DNA of 64,000 nt, from positions 4,199,001 through 4,263,000 of the forward strand of contig CATNEN010000038.1 of the NCBI GenBank assembly GCA_950097015.1, written 5' to 3'. How positions within the stretch are numbered: position 1 is the first letter of the stretch; each line of letters opens with the position of its first letter. Under the pieces are notes generated by a model. The model saw only the letters and a program-made list of their open reading frames with translations. It made no database searches and was not told the origin of the DNA. Of this stretch, positions 56,017 to 64,000 are shown piece after piece. This DNA comes from Macrostomum hystrix. Its lineage: Eukaryota; Platyhelminthes; Macrostomidae. The position numbers were made by a program, and so were the translations under genes.

Positions 56017-56940
56017 GCTGGACAATCAGCGTTGAGATTTTGAGACAGTTTTTTCTCTTTCTTTCCTGTGGTTTTTGGTTCACTGCCTCCTCTGCTGCCG
56101 TCTTTCCTGCCTCCGTCCCATGTCTTGGATTTCACTCTGGCCGGCCTCTCTTATCTGGGTCCGCCATGGAGACAGGGGCCTACCCATGACAGCTAGCCAA
56201 TAGTAGCTCACGCAGCCAGGCATGCATGCAAGCAATGGGTGCCGCGACCCTGAGGCGGACGGAAGCCTTTTCACTGCTCGAAAATTGATGAGCACAGCTG
56301 CATTAGTTATACAGCGCAAGCTGCAGCGAAAGAGACAAATGTGACTTTTAGCTTTCCAAACACAAATTCTTCGGCCGTGTCAGCCTTCTGACTCCAGAGA
56401 ACTGATCAGAATGGCTTCATTGTGGCATTTCTTCTTTGTAAAGGCATCTCACTTAATTGCTGGGCAGTCAGAGATTTGCAGTGGATGAAAATATCTGATG
56501 GCCTAACTGTCACAGTCTAGCACCAAGGTCTCTGAATTTGATTTCATGGCATCAATCTTTTTTCATAGGCACTTCTGGGGGGCTTGTTGAACGGCTGACA
56601 CTCGCGAAGGTCAATCATTAAAGGTTCAAGGACTGCTTAAAATTGCCAGATCAATAGTCTACTCATACGAGTCAAGCATGTGCTGCAATGAGGCGGTAAA
56701 AGCTCATTTTTTTGTGGGGCTCGTAGTGTACGTGATACTCGAAAGCGCACACAATAGATGATTGACATAAATACATTCTGCTTGTTACTTACTAGCATTA
56801 AACCAGCAACCTTTGTCTTTGCCTATTAAAGTATTTAGTACAATCTCAAGGTCCTCCAGCTTGTCCCGGACCCAAGGAATAATCTATAGGAGTAACCTAA
56901 GCGAGTAGCTATTAGGAAAGCACAATGGGGGGCGGCTTGA
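56017..56940. other. 5' flank of the GPCR gene
   Basis: No other gene is seen. It should hold the promoter and any 5' untranslated exon. Confidence 0.4.
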
Positions 56941-56948
56941 CCATAGAC

Positions 56949-57344
56949 CAGGGGTCGGCAAACTCCGGCCCGCGGGCCAGATGCGGCCCTCGAAGCCCCT
57001 AAATCTGGCCCGTTGCCCCTTCCACCACTTATAGTATCCTGTCTCATCTCGCCAGTGTCTTATCTGTCCTGTGTCTAATTATCTCTCCCCTGTCTCATCT
57101 CTGCCGTGTCTCCCGTCTCTCTCCAGTCTTATCTATTCTCATCTCTGGCTCATCCTTCCCCTGTCTCGTCTATCCGGTGTCTCATCTCTCCCATTTCTCG
57201 TCTATCCGGTGTCTCATCTCTCCCATTTATCATCTATCCTGTGTCTCTCTCCCCCCTTTCTCATATTCCTACAGTTAATACGGCCCGCTGTCGTCCTATA
57301 GGTTCTCCCCGTGGCCCGCTCGCTAAAAAGTTTGCCGACCCCTG
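56949..57344. mobile_element. hAT-type MITE with 8-bp target-site duplication
   Basis: The ends are CAGGGGTCGGCAAACT and the complement AGTTTGCCGACCCCTG (with one extra A-rich stretch), followed inward by CCGGCCCGCGGGCC and GGCCCG. It is bordered by perfect direct 8-mers CCATAGAC at 56941-56948 and 57345-57352. The CAGGGGTCGGCAA end is the one I know from hAT elements of vertebrates and invertebrates. The interior (57050-57260) is a loose pyrimidine-rich repeat of GTCTCATCTCTCCC type, with no transposase. Confidence 0.93.
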
Positions 57345-57352
57345 CCATAGAC

Positions 57353-58494
57353 TATTCGCAGATAAGCAATCTGTTGTATTCCTGTTTCGATGCCCGAAAG
57401 GCGCGCAAAAATTTACTTTGTTCACAATTTCCGTCGACGCAATCGTTTGTGGCCCAAACGAAACTAGACACGATGCCGTGTCCGTTCTGGGCCAATTGCT
57501 TGATGTCATTTACTGCCTGGTCAAAGCGGCAAAAAACTGAGGAATAGTAAATGTAGTTTCTGCTAACAGTATTTTATCGAGAAAATCTTTAGCATTTTAC
57601 ATAACGCACAAGTACCAGCAATTTCTTGGCACCAGCAATATGGAACCGAAAAATACGGTTCGTTGATAGCGAAATCCGATTGCCAATCTTGCACCCAACT
57701 ACCGATTTACGTTCGCAGTTACTGGGGCATCTTCCCATACTTCACCGCCTGATTTCCCCTGTTAACCTCATTGCAAAGTCCATCCTAATAGGCAATATAT
57801 ATAAGAGATAAGAAATTTATTTTGATCGATTTGCAGTCTCTCTCAACTGACTGCTCTCCACCCTGCCGCAGCATTGACAAAGTGGACCTCGGTTGGGAAT
57901 AAACTCCCACAGAAAAGCCTCCTTCCGTTACGACTCATCCGAGATTCTCTCATGAAAGATTTTCAGCTCCCAGTGGTATTATTCTCCTCCATCGTGCCAG
58001 CAGCTTATGACCATGGCTCCTAATTCATTTATCAAATATTTTATTCATGATCTCAGCGAGCTGTCCCTCCCTGTACTGAAGCTGCAAAACAGCCGCGGTG
58101 CTAAAAGGTCGAAAATCTGTGCAAGTCCATCTGCGCATGGTTACTGCGAAACAGGTTGTCCCCAAAGACTGCGTGTGGGTGATCATATGGAGTGCTTATT
58201 ATATTAACTAGCTCTTTGTCTAGTTGTTTGAACGTCGGTGCAACTACCGACGTTGGCCGACGTCGAACGGTTGTCCGGGAGTGGTCCTTACTCTCGCATG
58301 CTTAAATGCACCTGTTTTTTTGTAGTTTCCTACAACGCAGCTTAATATTAATAATAATTGATTGCACCTGCCGTAATTGGGCAAGGTGGGCAGCGGTCAG
58401 CACAGCCGCAGCTATTGCGCGGCGAATCTTAACGTTCAGTGTCCGTCGACTGGTCGGACGCGACAACCCCAGCTCAATTACCCCAGCAAATACC
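57353..58494. other. Spacer, no gene seen
   Basis: Only short frames. A GACGTTGG/CCGACGTC dyad lies near 58247-58265. Confidence 0.4.
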
Positions 58495-58635
58495 GTATTC
58501 ATTTAACAGCTGGCTATAGACTAAAGTAATGCAGAGTTAAGTGTCTGCTAAAGTACACAAATTGTTCCAGTCGGGAATCGAACTTCCGACATTCAATTAG
58601 TCGTGAGTCCGACGATCAACCACAAGGCCCCTTTA
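58495..58635 (-). repeat. tRNA-derived SINE family A copy 2
   Basis: The minus strand has an A-box-like TGTGGTTGATCGTCGG and the B box AAGTTCGATTCCCGAC. The plus strand shares CATTTAACAGCT and AATGCAGAGTTAAGTGTCT with the copy at 22285-22424. Confidence 0.8.
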
Positions 58636-61293
58636 GAGCGGGTCAGTGCTGGCCCCATGCTGCCGACCCTCAGAAGTTTCTTCCCTGTAAGCTGACGCCT
58701 GGGCTACAACCCCTTACTAGGCTCCCCTTATGCAATGTAGCTCTCTGAGCACAATGTATCAATCAATTACTTTCTGAATCACTTTAACGACATCAGGTCA
58801 AATAGCATAAAATCAGGGTGGCTGTTGGCAATGACTAATCGTTTGAAGGCAGTCCAACCGCATCCAGGGTTCCAGTGAATAGGCAAAGAAGCCAGTTTAG
58901 CATGCCTTAATTACTAACCTTTATTTATATTGTAAAATCTTCACAAAAGCTAACTCATAATTACTCCTCCTTGCTTTTTTGACTAAACGACGTAGAAAGC
59001 AAAATGTTTGTAAACGAGTACTACTTGTGGAGTGTCATATTAAATTACATCACTTTTGTGGTGGTGCACGTACGTATTGAACTAAACTATAAATCTTGCC
59101 GACTCGAAGACAAATTCAGAACTGCTCTTGCGCTTATTACTTTAGCATGCAGATCGAATAACTTTACGGAATCGAAAAGAAATTTTCTTCCTTTTCATGA
59201 TTGCGTGAAATTGTTTTCGCTTTTAGAAAGCGCAAAATTCCGGCAGTTCTGTACCATATCATTCCCCCTTCACATTTACCCACTTCCACCATGATCTTCC
59301 ATGATCTTCCACAGTCATGGTACATGACTGTATAGATCAAAGATGGAAAGTGGTAAATTTCCTTTGATGAATACAATTAACTTGGTCCATATATTGTAAT
59401 GCTTACATTCAATATGATACTTGAAAATGTAATAATACTCAATTTAAAGCATCTACCTTTACAAATACCGCGAAAATGTTCTAACAATGCATACCACACG
59501 GAAGTAAACAGAGAAGAATAGTAAAAATGCAATGAATTACTCGTAAGTAGTGAAAATAGAGCATATAAAAGTATTGAAAATAATAACAGAATTTATTCTT
59601 TTCAGAATATCGGATAATATGACATCCAAGTTTTCACGATAACCTGCATGCAGCAGATTACCACAAAAAAACGTTACAATGCAATAGCCAGGTTGTTAGC
59701 AGTTAATAGTTCTATAGTTAAATTATATATAGGTTGAATCACAGCAAAGAAGTTTCAGTAGTAATAACAAGCGAGTTGGTAATCTCTCGAAGTCAAGAGC
59801 TCACCTTATTGATATTGGGTCTTAATTACTATTTCTGGACATCCAAACTTTAAAGCAAAAGAATTTGAAATTCAGACCGGAAGAGTTAATCAATACGGTA
59901 ATTAAAAAATGTCATTAAAGCTAAAGTGTGTATTTATTGAATATACACAAAAATGTAACTAATTAAACTTTTATAATTGGTATGACTAAAAAATTGCTTA
60001 TCATTATTTTCGTTGTAAAAACTGTTCTTAAAAAATCGCATTTTGAACTGAAGAAAATTGCGCAAGTTAAATTATCAATTATCGACTAAGTACTGATTTC
60101 ACCGCCACTGGATTTCACCGATTTTTTAAATAAATTTTCAACAGCCAAAACTGTATAAAATCGATGGCGCAAGTTAATTTAGAGATGCGCCTAAATTTCT
60201 AGCACTGCGCGTTTCGTCGGGACGGCAAAAGAGCGATTTTTTGTTTTATTATAGGCGGTGAATCGGCGGTGAATCAGATAAATGTAAATTATATTTTGCG
60301 CGTTATTGCGCATGAAAAGCGGTGTTATATTTTAAGTTTACATGCCTTTGCGCGATCCTTTTTGCATCTTAGAGTCGTTTTATATGCCTTTGGCTTCATG
60401 AAATAGCCTGTTGAAATATTACTTTTAAAACAAAGCTGGCGCGAATTCGAAATCAACACACATGCTGGAAGAAATTAGAAGTTGGCTATTCGTAGGCCTA
60501 CGGTACCCACTCGTGTTACACTCTGTAAAGCCAATTCTGTGTTACAACACGAGCCTTCAAAGCGGTTCTCTGCGCGCAGCGGCGTAGCGATACGCGCAGC
60601 TTTAGCTTTCAAAGTCAATGCAATGCTTTAATATGGGGCACAAATGTACGTGCTTAAATATAATATAATCAATGCTGTTAGATATCGTTTCAATGACTGA
60701 CTCTTTTATAGAGTTACCAGGATCAATACAATCGATTCGATACAGTTTCTTTACAATTTATTTGTATATTATTGTTTCCTATAGGCCTATTATTGCTAAT
60801 TATAATTTGCTAGCTATTGAATGTTGGCCTACCTATGCCTAGCTAGATATGAATGGATGGCTATAGGCCTATAGCCATAGTTATAAACAGACCCCATGGC
60901 TCAGACCATAGTAGAAAGTTTAGCTAGCAAATATAGCTAGCTTCTAGCAAAAATCTAGCTAAAAAGCATGTTCTGCTAGACATTAGCTATTTAGAATGTT
61001 TTCCTAGCTAGGCTTGTTAAAGAACAGGCACAGCCCCAAGCCTAAGCTAATAGTGTGATAGCTACTATTATGAGTACTATTATTAATATTTATTGCTAAA
61101 CAGCAACACAAGTAAAATTTATAGTTTATTAGAAGCTGACATATTTAAATTTTATTATCATATATATTTTTTAACCATGAAATAATAATTCAATAATTTA
61201 TTAATTCTTATATGGCTTAGATATATTCAAATATATATAGGCTCATAGACAGCTAGATTATTGCCAAAAAATATTTCTTAGGAATAATAACTA
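58636..61293. other. Long AT-rich spacer, no gene seen
   Basis: No recognisable coding sequence. A small CG-rich patch with GCGCAGCGGCGTAGCG lies near 60570-60600, and an 18-bp palindrome GGCTATAGGCCTATAGCC near 60858. Both could be regulatory, but nothing shows it. Confidence 0.4.
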
Positions 61294-61489
61294 ATGACAA
61301 ATATGTTTGTTTCTATATATTATATAAATATATATACTTTTTTGTTTCTTTTCCATTCCTTTTCTCCTATTCATTGCTCCTGTTCCTCTGGCTCATTTAC
61401 TACCCTTGCTACTCTTCATCCTGCTACCTGTTCCTTTATCAACTGCTCTACTACCCCCTGTTCCCCTATCAACTCCTCCTCCACCCACT

Positions 61490-61880
61490 GTTTCTCTACC
61501 AACTGCTTCTTTACCCCCCTGCACCTCTACCCTACTCTTCTACACCTTGCTCCTCTACTGGCCCTGCCTCTCTACCCCTGCACCTCTACCCTACTCTTCT
61601 ACACCTTGCTCCTCTACTGGCCCTGCCTCTCTACCCCTGCACCTCTACCCTACTCTTCTACACCTTGCTCCTCTACTGGCCCTGCCTCTCTACCCCTGCA
61701 CCTCTACCCTACTCTTCTACACCTTGCTCCTCTACTGGCCCTGCCTCTTTACCCCTGCACCTCTACCCTACTCTTCTACACCTTGCTCCTCTACTGGCCC
61801 TGCCTCTCTACCCCTGCACCTCTAACCCCTGCTCCTCTAACCCCTGCTCCTCTACCCCAGCACCTCAACCCCTGCTCCTC
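61490..61880. repeat. 59-bp pyrimidine-rich minisatellite
   Basis: About five near-identical copies containing CTACACCTTGCTCCTCTACT then GGCCCTGCCTC, with degenerate flanks on both sides. The open plus-strand frames are artefacts. Confidence 0.94.
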
Positions 61881-61954
61881 TAACCCCTGTTCCTCTACTG
61901 GCCCTTCTACTCTACCCATGCTCCTCTACCACAGCTCCTCTAACACTTTCTGTT

Positions 61955-62700
61955 CCTTGATAGTCCCCTCCCCCATCCTCCATGGCATTCCTCCTGCCAT
62001 CCTTGACAGTCCCCTCCCCATCCTCGACAGTCCCCTCCCCATCCTCCATGGGATTCCTCATGCCATCCTTGACAGTCCCCTTCCCATCCTCCATGGCATT
62101 CCTTCCGCCATCCTTAATAGTCCCCTCTCCCATCCTCCTTGGCATTCCTTCCGCCATCCTTAATAGTCCCCTCCCCATCCTCCATGGCATTCCTCCTGCC
62201 ATCCTTGACAGTCCCCTCCCTTATCCTCCCTGGCCTTGACAGTCCCCTCTCCCATCCTCCTTGGCATTCCTTCCGCCATCCTTAATAGTCCCCTCCCCAT
62301 CCTCCATGGCATTACTCCTGCCATCCTTGACAGTCCCCTCCCCATCCTCCATGGCATTCCTCCTGCCATCCTTGACAGTCCCCTCCCCATCCTCCATGGC
62401 ATTCCTTCCGCCATCCTTGACAGTCCCCTCCCCATCCTCCATGGCATTCCTCCCGCCATCCTTGACAGTCCCCTCCCCATCCTCCATGGCATTCCTCATG
62501 CCATCCTTGACAGTCCCCTTCCCATCCTCCATGGCATTCCTTCCGCCATCCTTAATAGTCCCCTCCCCATCCTCCATGGCATTCCTCCTGCCATCCTTGA
62601 CAGTCCCCTCCCTTATCCTCCCTGGTCTTGACAGTCCCCTCTCCTATCCTCCTTGGCATTCCTCCCGCCGTCCTTGATAGTCCCCTCCCTCTTCCCAGCA
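61955..62700. repeat. ~45-bp minisatellite
   Basis: About 16 copies containing CATCCTTGACAGTCCCCTCC then CATCCTCCATGGCATTCC. Larger blocks of about 400 bp recur (the ones starting near 62098 and 62245 share their order of variants). Frames on both strands are artefacts. Confidence 0.94.
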
Positions 62701-63344
62701 CCTCTTTCATTCCCCCTGCTTTTGAAAAATTGGCTGTTTTGTCTAAATTAAAAAATAAAAAGGTACAACATCCTATTACCTATGTTTCCTTTCAGGAACA
62801 TGTGGCTCTCGCTGGAAGTTTCTATAAGCACATCCTGTTCGACTTGTCCTGAGTCAATTTTCGGTGCACATTCGAGATGCACATTTTCGGAGCCCTTGAT
62901 CCTGTGCTCTGACGGATATTTCAGAGCTATGACTGCTCACACTACAAAAGTACAGCCAGGGTTGACGTTGACTGTCTGTTTTTTATTATTATAATATTTC
63001 GCTAGTCAGCGCGTAAGGCTGATAATTACATATCTTGAGAAACACTCTTGTCATTCGACAGTATTTTCGCTATTTTACACTGAGTACACCACACCTTAAG
63101 CATTTCGCAGTTTGATGCCCTATTTTTATGATAAATATACTAGCTATTTGAAAGCCATTAAACGATGCGCATACTTATATTATTCTCCTGTAAGGCGTAC
63201 GTTTCAAACAATTTCTACAACAAATTCTCATCTTTCAGTGTTAGCAGCTGTACTCTTCAGCGGTTCAGTTGCCTGTCAAATTGTTTGGTTCTTTTATGGT
63301 TTCTGAACTATCTTCATGGCAAGATCCCAAACAGAATCCTCGCA
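62701..63344. other. Spacer, no gene recognised
   Basis: Only short frames without known motifs. Confidence 0.35.
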
Positions 63345-64000
63345 ACTGATCCCCATCGAGATGGGTTGCCACACATTCATCAGCGACCGGGTCCTGATCC
63401 CCATCATGCAGGGTTGCCACACATCCATCAGCGACTGGGTCCTGATCCCCATCATGCAGGGTTGCCACACATCCATCAGCGACCGGGTCCTGATCTCCAT
63501 CATGCAGGGTTGCCACACATCCATCAGCGACCGGGTCCTGATCTCCATCATGCAGGGTTGCCACACATCCATCAGCGACCGGGTCCTGATCTCCATCATG
63601 CAGGGTTGCCACACATCCATCAGCGACCGGGTCCTGATCCCCATCATGCAGGGTTGCCACACATCCATCAGCGACCGGGTCCTGATCTCCATCATGCAGG
63701 GTTGCCACACATCCATCAGCGACCGGGTCCTGATCTCCATCATGCAGGGTTGCCACACATCCATCAGCGACCGGGTCCTGATCCCCATCATGCAGGGTTG
63801 CCACACATCCATCAGCGACTGGGTCCTGATCCCCATCATGCAGGGTTGCCACACATCCATCAGCGACCGGGTCCTGATCTCCATCATGCAGGGTTGCCAC
63901 ACATCCATCAGCGACCGGGTCCTGATCTCCATCATGCAGGGTTGCCACACATCCATCAGCGACCGGGTCCTGATCCCCATCATGCAGGGTTGCCACACAT
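63345..64000 (-). repeat. 48-bp tandem array running off the window edge
   Basis: About 13.5 copies containing CACACATCCATCAGCGACCG. On the minus strand one frame (63265-63996) reads a constant 16-residue unit, ATLHDGDQDPVADGCV. The two variable sites among units are both third codon positions in that frame. It may be the 3' end of a repeat protein whose beginning lies outside the window, ending in a short unique tail with stop at 63265, or simply a non-coding satellite. No domain is recognised. Confidence 0.9.

Noticed and set aside
61294-62677. Secreted-looking Pro/Leu/Ser-rich proteins
   Set aside because: Translations of the 59-bp and ~45-bp arrays; open on both strands.

Overview
ORGANISM. 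The window is nuclear DNA of an animal, probably an invertebrate. The genes have spliceosomal GT-AG introns, conserved metazoan domains, GC-rich exons and AT-rich spacers. The standard genetic code fits all of them (TGA and TAA stops). I cannot name the species. The tRNA-derived SINEs and the biogenic-amine receptor suit a spiralian or another marine/freshwater invertebrate, but that is inference. LAYOUT. 1-2272: AT-rich spacer with a TA-flanked MITE (727-1369). 2273-11973 (+): complete nine-exon BRE1/RNF20-type H2B ubiquitin ligase. 12130-15581: spacer with two minisatellites and old repeat copies. 15582-23224 (+): complete twelve-exon neutral ceramidase with Thr at the catalytic Ser position. 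23225-26496: spacer with minisatellites. 26497-33633 (-): complete seven-exon MELK kinase, convergent with the ceramidase. 35285-38047: decayed Ty3-type pol between two ~126-bp direct repeats. 38434-38586: palindromic MITE-like element. 39035-40514: decayed Crypton-type tyrosine recombinase. 40961-42121 (+): single-exon FkbM-type methyltransferase. 43743-46260 (+): three-exon CK1-class pseudokinase. 46261-54700: no gene recognised; SINE, foldback repeat, and two satellites, one 3.1 kb long. 54730-56016 (-): single-exon aminergic GPCR. 56949-57344: hAT-type MITE with a perfect 8-bp target duplication. 57353-64000: spacer, a SINE, and 59-, ~45- and 48-bp arrays, the last running off the window edge. 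MAIN THEME. Tandem arrays fill about 20 kb by my coordinates. Sixteen of the 27 introns I could define hold an array with its own private unit. Many units carry sense-strand donor- or acceptor-like motifs. Arrays begin close to splice sites and spare the exons. Arrays also keep frames open by chance, so many long ORFs here are not genes. GENES TOGETHER. The six genes do not form a pathway: chromatin ubiquitination, sphingolipid hydrolysis, cell-cycle kinase, membrane methyltransferase-like protein, pseudokinase and amine receptor. They look like an ordinary animal gene neighbourhood. All exon models come from reading splice sites, reading frame and remembered homologues; no search was run.
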